Shown: one piece after another, positions 9,159-19,355 of the stretch | Position numbering within the stretch: position 1 is the first letter of the stretch | Layout: each line of letters starts with the position of its first letter | Assembly (NCBI GenBank): GCA_030544685.1 | Contig: CP086683.1 | Coordinates: 5,876,485 to 5,940,484 of the forward strand | DNA length: 64,000 nt | Direction: 5' to 3' | From: Pseudomonas sp. B21_DOA | Lineage (GTDB): Bacteria > Pseudomonadota > Gammaproteobacteria > Pseudomonadales > Pseudomonadaceae | Notes under the pieces: model-generated | Seen by the model: only the letters and a program-made list of their open reading frames with translations | Databases searched by the model: none | What the model was told of the DNA's origin: nothing | Position numbers and translations under genes: made by a program

Positions 9159-9215
9159 CACCCTCGGATAGATTAATCTAGGCCGGTTTTTTTGCCCGCC
9201 GCCGGAGCCTTTCCC

Positions 9216-9854
9216 ATGCCCATCCTCGAGATCCGCCATCCGCTGATCCGTCATAAACTCGGCCTGATGCGCCGCGCTGACATCAGCACCAAGAATTTCC
9301 GCGAGCTCGCTCAGGAAGTCGGCGCCCTGTTGACCTATGAAGCTACAAAAGATCTGCCGCTCGAATCCTACGACATTGCCGGTTGGTGCGGCACCGTGTC
9401 AGTGGAGAAGATCGCCGGCAAGAAGATCACCGTCGTGCCGATCCTGCGTGCCGGTATCGGCATGCTCGAAGGCGTGCTCAGCCTGATCCCGGGCGCCAAG
9501 GTCTCCGCTGTGGGCGTTGCCCGCAACGAAGAAACCCTGCAAGCGCACACCTATCTGGAAAAACTGGTACCGGAAATCGATGAGCGCCTGGCGATGATCA
9601 TCGACCCGATGCTCGCCACCGGCAGCTCCATGGTTGCCACCATCGACCTGCTGAAAAAGGCCGGGTGCCGCGACATCCGCGCGATGGTCCTGGTCGCCGC
9701 GCCGGAAGGCATTGCTGCCGTCGAACAGGCGCACCCGGACGTGACCATCTATACCGCGTCCATCGATGAGCGCTTGAACGAGCACGGCTACATCATTCCT
9801 GGGCTTGGCGACGCCGGTGACAAGATCTTCGGCACCAAGCAGAAGGACGCGTAA
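9216..9854 (+). CDS. upp: Uracil phosphoribosyltransferase
   Basis: Upp converts uracil and PRPP to UMP. The 212-residue protein starts [19 protein letters not shown] and holds the PRPP-binding block [12 protein letters not shown] (about residues 128-139). The uracil-site region [15 protein letters not shown] lies close to the C-terminus. Length and motifs are standard. It is followed after 2 bases by the uracil permease gene, so uptake and activation of uracil form one operon. Confidence 0.98.
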   Translation: MPILEIRHPLIRHKLGLMRRADISTKNFRELAQEVGALLTYEATKDLPLESYDIAGWCGTVSVEKIAGKKITVVPILRAGIGMLEGVLSLIPGAKVSAVGVARNEETLQAHTYLEKLVPEIDERLAMIIDPMLATGSSMVATIDLLKKAGCRDIRAMVLVAAPEGIAAVEQAHPDVTIYTASIDERLNEHGYIIPGLGDAGDKIFGTKQKDA

Positions 9855-9856
9855 CC

Positions 9857-11131
9857 ATGCAGCAAGAGTTCAACGATCCGCTCTGGCGCACGGTGCTGTC
9901 CGGCGCGCAGATGCTGTTCGTGGCTTTCGGCGCCCTGGTGCTGATGCCACTGATCACGGGCCTGGACCCGAACGTGGCACTGTTTACCGCAGGTCTGGGG
10001 ACAATCCTGTTTCAGATCGTCACTGGGCGTCAGGTGCCGGTGTTTCTGGCGTCGAGCTTCGCCTTCATCACGCCGATCATTCTCGCCAAGGGCCAGTTCG
10101 GCCTTGCCGCGACCATGGGCGGGGTGATGGCGGCCGGTTTCGTCTACACCTTCCTTGGCCTTGCCGTGAAGATCAAAGGCACCGGCTTCATTGACCGTTT
10201 GCTGCCGCCCGTAGTGATCGGTCCGGTGATCATCTCCATCGGCCTGGCCATGGCGCCGATTGCCGCGAACATGGCGATGGGCAAGGCCGGTGACGGCACC
10301 GAGCTGATCCACTATCAGACGGCGATGATGATTTCCATGCCGGCGCTGCTGACCACGTTGATCGTGGCGGTATTCGGCAAGGGCATCTTCCGTCTGGTGC
10401 CGATTATTTCCGGCGTGCTGGTGGGTTTTGCCATGTCGTTCTATTTCGGCGTGGTCGACACGGCGAAGATTGCTGCGGCGCCTTGGTTCGCCCTGCCGCA
10501 TTTCACCGCGCCGGAGTTCAACTGGCAGGCGATTCTGTTCATCGTTCCGGTGGCACTGGCCCCGGCGATCGAGCACATCGGCGGCGTGATTGCCGTGGGT
10601 AGCGTGACCGGTCGCGATTACCTGAAAAAGCCGGGCCTGCATCGCACCCTGCTCGGTGACGGCATCGCCACCACCGCCGCCGGCCTGTTCGGCGGCCCGC
10701 CCAACACCACTTACGCTGAAGTGACCGGCGCGGTGATGCTGACCAAGAACTACAACCCGAAAATCATGACCTGGGCGGCGATCTTCGCCATCACTCTGGC
10801 GTTCATCGGCAAGTTCGGCGCGCTGCTGCAGAGCATTCCGGTGCCGGTGATGGGCGGGATTCTGTGCCTGTTGTTCGGTTCGATTGCAGCGGTGGGTATG
10901 AACACTCTGATCCGTCACAAGATCGACCTAGGCGAGGCGCGCAATTTGGTCATCGTCTCGGTGACGCTGGTGTTCGGCATCGGCGGCGTGCTGGTCGGCA
11001 CCGGCACCGGCCCTGATGACTTCGGCCTCAAAGGCATCGCGCTGTGCGCGGTGGTGGCGATTGCGCTGAACCTGATCCTGCCGGGCAATGACGGCTGGAA
11101 GCAGAAGAAGGCGGATGAGCCGCTGATTTAA
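9857..11131 (+). CDS. uraA: Uracil permease (NCS2/UraA)
   Basis: UraA is an inner-membrane proton-uracil symporter. The 424-residue protein has the many hydrophobic segments expected for a 14-helix NCS2 carrier. The family motifs FVALAPAIEHIGG (here IVPVALAPAIEHIGG, about residues 230-245) and GGPPNTTYAEVTGA (about 280-293) are present. The start lies 2 bases after upp, so translation is probably coupled. UPRTase traps the imported uracil as UMP. Confidence 0.96.
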   Translation: MQQEFNDPLWRTVLSGAQMLFVAFGALVLMPLITGLDPNVALFTAGLGTILFQIVTGRQVPVFLASSFAFITPIILAKGQFGLAATMGGVMAAGFVYTFLGLAVKIKGTGFIDRLLPPVVIGPVIISIGLAMAPIAANMAMGKAGDGTELIHYQTAMMISMPALLTTLIVAVFGKGIFRLVPIISGVLVGFAMSFYFGVVDTAKIAAAPWFALPHFTAPEFNWQAILFIVPVALAPAIEHIGGVIAVGSVTGRDYLKKPGLHRTLLGDGIATTAAGLFGGPPNTTYAEVTGAVMLTKNYNPKIMTWAAIFAITLAFIGKFGALLQSIPVPVMGGILCLLFGSIAAVGMNTLIRHKIDLGEARNLVIVSVTLVFGIGGVLVGTGTGPDDFGLKGIALCAVVAIALNLILPGNDGWKQKKADEPLI

Positions 11132-11139
11132 CCCCCGCA

Positions 11140-11243
11140 ATGATCGTTCCCACGCTCCGCGTGGGAATGCCTCAAGGGACGCTCCGCGTCCAGTGGCGCG
11201 GAGCGTCACGGGCTGCATTCCCACGCAGAGCGTGGGAACGATC
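11140..11243. repeat. Nested inverted repeat of the GATCGTTCCCACGC type
   Basis: The outer arms are ATGATCGTTCCCACGCTCCG (11140-11159) and CAGAGCGTGGGAACGATCA (11225-11243). Inside are GTGGGAATGC with GCATTCCCAC and a central stem GGACGCTCCGCG with CGCGGAGCGTC. It is a dispersed pseudomonad element unlike the REPs here. A degenerate half REP (11248-11265) overlaps the hemH stop. Confidence 0.8.
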
Positions 11244-11262
11244 ACTGTGTGAGCGAGCTTGC

Positions 11263-12287
11263 TCAGAGGGCCAGCGGCGCTCGTTCGCAGAGCGTGGCCA
11301 ACGCCTTGGCCCATTGCGGGTCGTCGTTCAGGCACGGCACCAGCAGCAACTCCTCGCCCCCGCTTCGCGGAACTGTTCCTTGCCGCGATCGCCGATCTCT
11401 TCCAGCGTCTCGATGCAATCGGCGACGAACGCCGGGCACATCACCAGAATCTTTTTCACCCCGCTTTTGGCCAGTTCATCCAGCCGCGCTTCGGTATACG
11501 GCTCGATCCATTTCGCCCGGCCCAGGCGCGACTGAAACGACACCGACCATTTGCCGTCCGCCAGCCCCATGGTTTTAGCGAAGGCGGCGGCGGTACGGAA
11601 ACACTGCGCGCGATAACAAGTCGCCAATACCGCCGGCGAGGCGGTCTGGCAGCAATCGGCGCCCTTGAGGCAGTGATTGCCCGTCGGGTCGAGTTTGCTC
11701 AGATGCCGCTCAGGCAAGCCGTGAAAGCTCAGCAGCAGATGATCGTAATCCTGCTGCAGATGCGGACGCGCACTGGCGGCCAGTGCTTCGATGTATTCCG
11801 GCTGATCATAGAACGGTTGCAGGATCGACAACTGCACGTCGAGTTTCTTCTCGCGTAGCACGCGTCGGGCTTCTTCGATCACCGTGGTCGTGGTGCTGTC
11901 GGCGAACTGCGGGTACAGCGGCGCCAGCGTGATCTTCTTATGTCCCGCTTTGACCAGACGCAGCAGACAGGTTTCGATCGACGGCTCGCCATAACGCATC
12001 GCCAGATCCACCGGGCCGTGTTTCCAAGTGCGGGTCATCTGCTCCTGCAAGCGGCGGCTGATTACCACCAGCGGCGAGCCCTCTTCCCACCAGATCGAGG
12101 CATAGGCATGTGCCGATTGTTCGGGACGCTTGATCAGGATCAGCGACACCAGCAACCGCCGCAGCGGCCATGGCAGGTCGATCACGTAGGGATCCATCAG
12201 AAATTGATTGAGGTAGCTGCGCACATCGGCCACCGAGGTGGAGGCCGGAGAGCCCAGATTGACCAGAAGCAAAGCGTGATCGGTCAT
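11263..12287 (-). CDS. hemH: Ferrochelatase, frame broken near the C-terminus
   Basis: Ferrochelatase inserts Fe2+ into protoporphyrin IX, the last step of heme synthesis, at the inner membrane. Family marks are [13 protein letters not shown] (residues about 133-137), [11 protein letters not shown] with the catalytic His, and the late [17 protein letters not shown] with conserved Glu residues. The frame breaks after EQFREAGG at the C5 run 11357-11361. Restoring one base gives [20 protein letters not shown] and a 340-residue protein ending at 11263, the usual length. HemH is essential, so I take this as a sequencing error. AGGA precedes the start. It follows the TIGR01777 gene on the same strand at 13 bases. 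Confidence 0.92.
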
Positions 12288-12300
12288 GCAACGTCCTATT

Positions 12301-13202
12301 TCAGAGGCGGCTGGAGAGGTCATCCAGGGCCGCGCGTAAATCCGTAAAGCGGAAGCTGAAGCCCGCTTCCAGCAAGCGTGCCGGCGTCGCGCGCTGGCCG
12401 CCGAGCAATAACAGTGACAGCTCGCCGAGCATGACTTTCAGCGCCAGGGTCGGCATCGGCATGAACGCCGGGCGGTGCAATACACTGCCCAGGGTCTTGG
12501 CAAATTCGCGGTTGCGCACAGGTTTCGGCGCGCAGGCATTATAAGGACCGCAGGCCTGATTCCGGTGCAGAAGAAAATCAATCAGGGCGATTTGATCGTC
12601 GATGTGAATCCACGGCATCCACTGCCGACCATTGCCCAAAGGCCCGCCCAGCCCGAGTTTGAACGGCAGCAGCAGGCGCGACAAAAGCCGCCCTCGGCCG
12701 ACAGCACCAGACCGGTTCGCACCAGCACCACGCGAATGCCGAGGTTCTCGGCACGCAAAGCGGTTTCTTCCCAGGCGATGCACAACTGACTGGCGAAATC
12801 GTCGATGCCGGGCGGCGACTCTTCGGTCAATTCGCGCTCGCCACCGTCGCCATACCAACCGATCGCCGAGCCGGAAATCAGCAGCGACGGTTTCTGCACG
12901 CGAGTTTCCAGCCACACCAGCAGCGTTTCCGTCAGGGTGATGCGACTGCTCCACAGCAACGCCTTGCGTCGATGGGTCCAGGGACGGTCGGCAATCGGCG
13001 CACCGGCGAGATTGACGATCGCATCCAGCGGCTCGTCGCCGAGGTCCTCCAGACGGGCTATCCCGCGCACCTGCGCGCCGCAGATCTGCGCGACTTTTTC
13101 CGCGCGGCGACTCCACACCGTCAGGCGATGGCCCTGCTCCAGCCAGTGCCGGCAGAGCTGACGTCCGATCAAACCAGTACCGCCGGTCAGCAATATGTGC
13201 AT
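12301..13202 (-). CDS. TIGR01777-family epimerase (YfcH-like), frame broken
   Basis: This is an SDR-type protein of the TIGR01777 family (E. coli YfcH), with unknown substrate. The N-terminus [20 protein letters not shown] carries the NAD(P)-binding GxxGxxG motif. [27 protein letters not shown] and [23 protein letters not shown] follow, then [16 protein letters not shown]. The two parts are in different frames; one G/C is missing in the short run near 12688. Restored length is 300 residues. It probably shares a transcript with hemH and faces the renalase gene across a 197-base space. Confidence 0.88.
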
Positions 13203-13324
13203 GACATCTTCCTCGCGTGGCGTTTAACCCGGATCACTAGTCTATTTTTATAGGCAGGGATCTTTTCTATCGGGCAGGCTCTATGGTTTAACAATAGGCC
13301 AAGCTGTCAGAACGAGAACGCTAG

Positions 13325-14598
<1,274 letters not shown>

Positions 14599-14603
14599 AT
14601 TCC

Positions 14604-14694
14604 CCTGTAGGAGTGAGCCTGCTCGCGATGCGGTATGTCAGGTAGAAAATGTTTTGGCTGACCCACCGCCATCGCGAGCAGGCGCACTCCTACA
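14604..14694. repeat. REP pair (inverted), diverged
   Basis: The halves read TGTAGGAGTGAGCCTGCTCGCG and CGCGAGCAGGCGCACTCCTACA, sharing GTAGGAGTG in place of GTGGGAGCG. The pair separates two probable light-regulated transcription units. Confidence 0.85.
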
Positions 14695-14702
14695 AAAAAT
14701 CT

Positions 14703-14776
14703 TATACAAAACATTTGACTTGTACATCCATCGTTCTATGCTGAGGAAAAGTTGTACAGCGATAACTCTCTGTACA
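14703..14776 (+). promoter_or_regulatory. Promoter with two LitR/PplR-type operators before the photolyase operon
   Basis: A sigma-70 promoter is visible: TTGACT (14715-14720), 16 bases, TATGCT (14737-14742). Operator 1 is TATACA (14703-14708), N12, TGTACA (14721-14726), overlapping the -35. Operator 2 is TGTACA (14753-14758), N12, TGTACA (14771-14776), just past the expected start site. Both fit T(G/A)TACA-N12-TGTA(C/T)A exactly. The placement suits repression by the MerR/LitR-type protein encoded second in the operon, so autoregulation is likely. Confidence 0.7.
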
Positions 14777-14796
14777 GGTATAGATTCGAGGTGCTC

Positions 14797-15759
14797 ATGT
14801 CTACTGCTTCCCTGTCCAAGCCGAAGATCGCCATCAGCGCCTGCCTGTTGGGCGAAGAAGTGCGCTACAACGGTGGGCACAAGGAATCGCGGCTGTGCAG
14901 CCGTACCCTCGCCGAATATTTCGACTTCGTCCCGCTGTGCCCGGAGGTCGCGATCGGCATGGGCATTCCCCGTGAGCCGATTCGCCTGATCGGCGATCCT
15001 GAGCAACCCGAGGCAGTCGGCACCGTCGACCGGACCATCAATGTGACCAGGCCGCTGGCCGAGTACGGCGAGAAAATGGCCGCCGAGTTGCGGGACCTTT
15101 CCGGCTACATCTTCATGCAGCAGTCGCCCTCCTGCGGGTTGGAGCGGGTCAAGGTCTATCACGCCAACGGCGCGCCAGTGAATGGTGGCGGACGCGGCAT
15201 CTATGCACAGGCATTCTGCGCACAACATCCAGACTTGCCGGTGGAAGAAGCTGGGCGCCTCAATGATCCGGTGTTGCGGGAAAATTTCATCACCCGTGTA
15301 TTGGCCTACAGCGCCTGGCAGCAAGTGCTCGCCGAGGGCCTGAGCCGCCGCGCCCTCACCGAATTCCATTCGCGCTACAAGTACCTGCTGATGGCGCACA
15401 ACCCGCTGCAATACAAAAACCTCGGCAAGATGCTTGGCAACATGGCCGACAGCGATCCCGCCGAACTCGGCCCGCGCTATTTCAGCGAACTGATGGCCGC
15501 GCTGAAGAAATGCGCCACCCGCGGCACCCATTGCAACGTGCTGCTGCACCTCAGCGGATATTTGAAACAATCGCTGAGTGCCGAAGACAAACAGGAAATG
15601 CAGCAGGTCATCGGCCAGTACCGCCAAGGCATTGTGCCGCTGGTGGTGCCGTTGACGCTGCTCAAACACCACTTTCGACTCCATCCGGATCCGTACATCG
15701 CGCAGCAGGTTTACCTGCAGCCGCATCCGGAAAACCTCAGTCTGCGAAACGCGATCTAA
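14797..15759 (+). CDS. DUF523-DUF1722 fusion (TudS-like domain plus YbgA domain)
   Basis: This 320-residue protein has two domains. The N-terminal DUF523 part (about 8-160) has SACLLG, LCPEVAIGMG and QSPSCG, giving Cys16, Cys48 and Cys113. This is the three-cysteine set that holds the [4Fe-4S] cluster in thiouracil desulfurase TudS, with Glu50 after the second Cys. The C-terminal DUF1722 part (about 190-310) resembles E. coli YbgA, which is encoded beside photolyase. Reaction in this organism is unknown; desulfuration of modified bases is a family-based guess. GAGG precedes the start. The stop overlaps the next start (TAATG). Confidence 0.85.
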   Translation: MSTASLSKPKIAISACLLGEEVRYNGGHKESRLCSRTLAEYFDFVPLCPEVAIGMGIPREPIRLIGDPEQPEAVGTVDRTINVTRPLAEYGEKMAAELRDLSGYIFMQQSPSCGLERVKVYHANGAPVNGGGRGIYAQAFCAQHPDLPVEEAGRLNDPVLRENFITRVLAYSAWQQVLAEGLSRRALTEFHSRYKYLLMAHNPLQYKNLGKMLGNMADSDPAELGPRYFSELMAALKKCATRGTHCNVLLHLSGYLKQSLSAEDKQEMQQVIGQYRQGIVPLVVPLTLLKHHFRLHPDPYIAQQVYLQPHPENLSLRNAI

Positions 15760-16700
15760 TGAACGATAAAACCGACAGCAGCGCCCAGGAAGACCTCGGC
15801 GCCGACTTCAAGAAAGCCCTCGACGAAGGCTGGTTGCCGATCCGCGAAGTCGCGCGGCAGACCGGCGTCAACGCCATTACCCTGCGTGCGTGGGAACGCC
15901 GTTACGGGTTGGTGGTGCCGCAGCGCACGCCCAAGGGCCATCGACTGTATAGCGCCGAACATGTGCAGCGGATCATGGCCATCCTCACCTGGCTCAACCG
16001 TGGCGTTGCGGTCAGCCAGGTCAAGCCGCTGCTCGACGCGCCGCAGGCCTTTACGGAAACCGTGGAGAACGATTGGCAGCGTCTGCGTCAGACCTTGCTG
16101 TCGGCAGTCACCGCGCTCAATGAACGCACCCTGGATGACAGCGTCAATCAGGCTATTGCCCTCTATCCGCCCCGAACCTTGTGCGAGCAATTGCTGATGC
16201 CGCTGCTGGCCGAGCTCGAACAGCGCTGGCAGGGCCAGTTCGGCGCACAGATGGAGCGGACGTTTTTCTTTTCCTGGTTGCGCAGCAAATTCGGTGCACG
16301 CATCTACCATAACAACCGCCAGCTGCATTCGGCGCCGCTGCTGTTGATCAATCATTCCGACCTGCCGCTGGAGCCACATCTGTGGCTGTGCGCATGGCTG
16401 ATCAGCAGTGCCGATTGCCCGGTGCAAGTGTTCGACTGGCCACTGCCGGCCGGTGAACTGGCGCTGACCGTGGAGCATCTGCAAGCCCGTGGCGTGCTGC
16501 TGTATTCGAGCAAAGCCATGCAACTGGCGCAGTTGCCCAAGCTGTTGGCGAACGTCAATTGCCCGACCTTGATTGCTGGCCCCACGGTGCACATTCACCA
16601 CACCGAGTTGTCCGCACGCACCGCCCAGACCGCCGATCTGTTCCTGGCTGAAGATCCGCTTGCCGCACACCAGGCGCTGCTCGAGCGCGGATTGATTTGA
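15759..16700 (+). CDS. MerR-family regulator, class II LitR (PplR)-like
   Basis: This 313-residue regulator has a MerR-type winged helix at residues 26-95 (LPIREVARQTGVNAITLRAW, ERRYGLVVPQRTPKGHRLYS). The C-terminal part is shaped like a cobalamin-binding module of the CarH/LitR kind. The bound-B12 marks of class I proteins are missing: there is no ExHxxG loop, and the helix WQGQFGAQMERTFFFSW lacks the EH pair of the W-x9-EH light-sensing motif. That fits class II LitR proteins of Pseudomonas, which do not use adenosylcobalamin themselves. It likely represses its own operon and the renalase unit through the TGTACA operators, with light relief supplied by another protein outside this window. 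Confidence 0.8.
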   Translation: MNDKTDSSAQEDLGADFKKALDEGWLPIREVARQTGVNAITLRAWERRYGLVVPQRTPKGHRLYSAEHVQRIMAILTWLNRGVAVSQVKPLLDAPQAFTETVENDWQRLRQTLLSAVTALNERTLDDSVNQAIALYPPRTLCEQLLMPLLAELEQRWQGQFGAQMERTFFFSWLRSKFGARIYHNNRQLHSAPLLLINHSDLPLEPHLWLCAWLISSADCPVQVFDWPLPAGELALTVEHLQARGVLLYSSKAMQLAQLPKLLANVNCPTLIAGPTVHIHHTELSARTAQTADLFLAEDPLAAHQALLERGLI

Positions 16701-16716
16701 TGATGGGTTTAATCAC

Positions 16717-18162
16717 ATGCAACTGATCTGGCTGCGCAGCGACCTGCGCCAACATGACAACACCGCCCTCGCGGCCGCCGCAGCGCGCGGCCCGACTGTG
16801 GCAGTGTATCTGTTGAGTCCGCAGCAATGGCTGGAGCACGACGATGCGCCGTGCAAAGTGGATTTCTGGCTACGCAATTTGCGCGAACTGAGCCAGAGCC
16901 TCGGCGCGCTGAACATTCCGCTGTTGATTCGCAGCGCGCCGCACTGGGATCAGGCGCCAGCAGAACTGCTCAAGCTGTGCCGGCAATTGAAGATCGAGGC
17001 GGTGCACGTCAACGAGGAATACGGCGTTCACGAAAGCCGCCGCGATGAAGCCGTGGCCGAAACGTTACGAGCCGAGGGCATTGAGTTCCACAGCTATCTG
17101 GATCAGTTGCTGTTCAAACCCGGCACAGTGCTGACCAAGACCGGCACCTACTTCCAGGTGTTCAGTCAGTTCCGCAAGGTCTGCTACGAACGCCTGCATC
17201 GCTCGATGCCGGCGCTGGTCAAAGCACCGGGCAAACAGGCCGCGCTGGATATTGCCAGCGATGCGATTCCGGAGGCGGTCAAAGGCTTCGCCACGCCGAG
17301 CGAATCCCTGCGCGCCTTATGGCCGGCCGGCGAGCAAGAGGCGCGACGGCGGCTCGACACCTTCACCAATGCGCAGATCGACTACTACCGCAGCGAACGC
17401 GACTTCCCGGCCAAACCCGGCACCAGCCAGTTGTCGGCCTACCTCGCCGCCGGGGTGATCTCGCCACGCCAGTGCCTGCACGCCGCGCTGCAAAGCAATC
17501 AGGGCGAATTCGAAAGCGGCAAGGTCGGCGCGGTGACGTGGATCAACGAGCTGCTGTGGCGCGAGTTCTACAAACACATTCTGGTTGGCTACCCACGCGT
17601 CTCGCGCCATCGCGCCTTCCGCCCGGAAACCGAGGCGCTGGCCTGGCGCAATGCGCCGGAAGAACTCAAGGCCTGGCAGGAGGCACGTACCGGACTGCCG
17701 ATCATCGACGCGGCAATGCGTCAACTGCTGGAAACCGGCTGGATGCACAATCGTCTGCGTATGGTCGTGGCGATGTTCCTGACCAAAAATCTGTTGATCG
17801 ACTGGCGCGAGGGCGAACGCTTTTTCATGCGCCACCTTATCGACGGCGACCTGGCGGCCAACAACGGCGGCTGGCAATGGAGCTCATCGACCGGCACCGA
17901 CTCGGCGCCGTACTTCCGTATCTTCAACCCGTTGAGCCAGTCGGAAAAATTCGATGCCGAAGGCGTGTTCATCAAGCACTGGTTGCCGGAACTGGCCGGG
18001 CTCAACAAGAAGGAAGTACACAATCCGGCGGCCACCGGTGGGCTGTTCGGCGTGGCCGATTATCCGGCGCCGATCGTCAATCTGAGCGCCTCACGCGAGC
18101 GTGCATTGAGCGCATTCAAGAACCTGCCATCGCGCCAGCCTGTCGGCGGCGGCGATGAGTGA
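16717..18162 (+). CDS. phrB: Deoxyribodipyrimidine photolyase
   Basis: Photolyase splits cyclobutane pyrimidine dimers using blue light and FADH-. The 481-residue protein has the N-terminal antenna domain (MQLIWLRSDLRQHDNTAL), then the FAD-binding helical domain. The latter includes ELLWREFYKHIL, TGLPIIDAAMRQLLETGWMHNR, RMVVAMFLTKNLLIDWREGE and NNGGWQWSSSTGTDSAPYFR. These are the residues that bind FAD and flip the lesion in class I CPD photolyases. It follows the regulator by 16 bases and overlaps the next gene by 8. Confidence 0.97.
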   Translation: MQLIWLRSDLRQHDNTALAAAAARGPTVAVYLLSPQQWLEHDDAPCKVDFWLRNLRELSQSLGALNIPLLIRSAPHWDQAPAELLKLCRQLKIEAVHVNEEYGVHESRRDEAVAETLRAEGIEFHSYLDQLLFKPGTVLTKTGTYFQVFSQFRKVCYERLHRSMPALVKAPGKQAALDIASDAIPEAVKGFATPSESLRALWPAGEQEARRRLDTFTNAQIDYYRSERDFPAKPGTSQLSAYLAAGVISPRQCLHAALQSNQGEFESGKVGAVTWINELLWREFYKHILVGYPRVSRHRAFRPETEALAWRNAPEELKAWQEARTGLPIIDAAMRQLLETGWMHNRLRMVVAMFLTKNLLIDWREGERFFMRHLIDGDLAANNGGWQWSSSTGTDSAPYFRIFNPLSQSEKFDAEGVFIKHWLPELAGLNKKEVHNPAATGGLFGVADYPAPIVNLSASRERALSAFKNLPSRQPVGGGDE

Positions 18163-18577
18163 ATTCCTGCGCAGTTTCGCCCGCGAGTTTTCCGGGTTGA
18201 ACAAAGACAACCTGCATCGCTTGGGCGAGCTGTACAGCGACGACATTCATTTCACCGATCCGCTGCACGAAGTTCAGGGCCTGGCACAACTGCAGGATTA
18301 CTTCAGTGAGCTGTACGCCAACGTCAGCGGTCTGCGTTTCGATTTTCATGGTTTCGACCAGATCAGCGACGGTGAAGGTTACTTGCGCTGGGTCATGAGT
18401 TATCGCCATCCGCGTCTGGCCAAGGGCCGGGAAATCAGGGTCGGTGGCTGTTCGCACCTGCTCTGGCGCGACAAGGTTTATCGTCATCGGGATTATTTTG
18501 ATGCCGGGGCGCTGCTGTATGAACACTTGCCAATATTGGGCCGGGTGATTGCCTGGCTGAAAAGGAGAATGGGATGA
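18155..18577 (+). CDS. NTF2-like (SnoaL-type) family protein
   Basis: This 140-residue protein is shaped like the NTF2/SnoaL cone fold: an N-terminal helix (LRSFAREFSGLNKDNLHRLG), then YSDDIHFTDPLHEVQGLAQLQDYF, then strands (GEGYLRWVMSYRHP, GREIRVGGCSHLLWRD, YRHRDYFDAGALLYEHLP). Members bind or transform small hydrophobic ligands; the ligand here is unknown. It overlaps phrB by 8 bases and the SDR gene by 4, so it is tightly coupled. Homologues accompany the SDR/amine-oxidase/CFA cluster in other proteobacteria. Confidence 0.8.
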   Translation: MSEFLRSFAREFSGLNKDNLHRLGELYSDDIHFTDPLHEVQGLAQLQDYFSELYANVSGLRFDFHGFDQISDGEGYLRWVMSYRHPRLAKGREIRVGGCSHLLWRDKVYRHRDYFDAGALLYEHLPILGRVIAWLKRRMG

Positions 18578-19355
18578 GTCGTACACCTCCACGGCGGTAT
18601 TGGTTGACCGGCGCCAGCAGTGGCATCGGTGCAGCATTGTGCGAGGACATTCTGAAAAGCGGCGCGCATCTGGCGGTCAGCTCGCGCTCGACCGCGCCGC
18701 TCAAGGTCTTGTCCCAGCGCTATCCTGGCCAGGTGCTGGTGGTGCCCGGCGATCTGACCAACAGTCAGACCGTGCGTGAAATCGGTGAGCAGATCAGCGA
18801 AGCCTGGGGGCGCTGGACAGCGTGATTCTCAACGCCGGCACCTGTGAATATGTCGATGCGCGGCAGTTCGATTCGTCGATCATCGAGCACGTGGTGCGCA
18901 CCAATCTGCTCGCCAGCAGCTACTGCATCGAAGCCGCCCTGCCGTTGCTGCGCAAAGGCACGGCGCCGCATCTGGTCGGCATGGCCAGTTCGGTGACTTA
19001 CCTGCCGCTGCCTCGCGCCGAAGCCTATGGCGCATCGAAGGCCGGGCTGCGTTACCTGTTCGAATCGCTGCGCATCGATCTGGCGGATGAAGGCATTGAA
19101 GTCACCATTATCAGCCCGGGTTTTGTCGAAACGCCGCTGACCGAAAGGAACGATTTCCCGATGCCACTGAGCTGGCCTGCGGATAAAGCGGCGCGGCACA
19201 TCTTCGCCAAACTCAAGGACCGGCCGCTGGAAATTGCCTTCCCGGGGCTGTTCATGGCCGCGCTGTGGCCGCTGTCCAAGCTGCCCGCTCGCGCGCAACT
19301 GGCGATCGGCAAACGCATGGTGCGCAAGAACCCTCCGCAGCGGGACCCGATATGA
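18574..19355 (+). CDS. Short-chain dehydrogenase/reductase, frame broken
   Basis: This is a classical SDR of about 260 residues. The cofactor motif is TGASSGIGAALCED (about 12-25). NAGTCEY replaces the NNAG motif, and the active-site Ser and YxxxK are in MASSVTYLPLPRAEAYGASKAG. The frame breaks in EAWGALDSV at the G5 run 18806-18810; one added G joins the two parts. The C-terminal end has a hydrophobic stretch (PGLFMAALWPLSKLP), suggesting membrane contact. It overlaps its neighbours by ATGA on both sides. The substrate is unknown; the cluster suggests a lipid or fatty-acid derivative. Confidence 0.88.
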
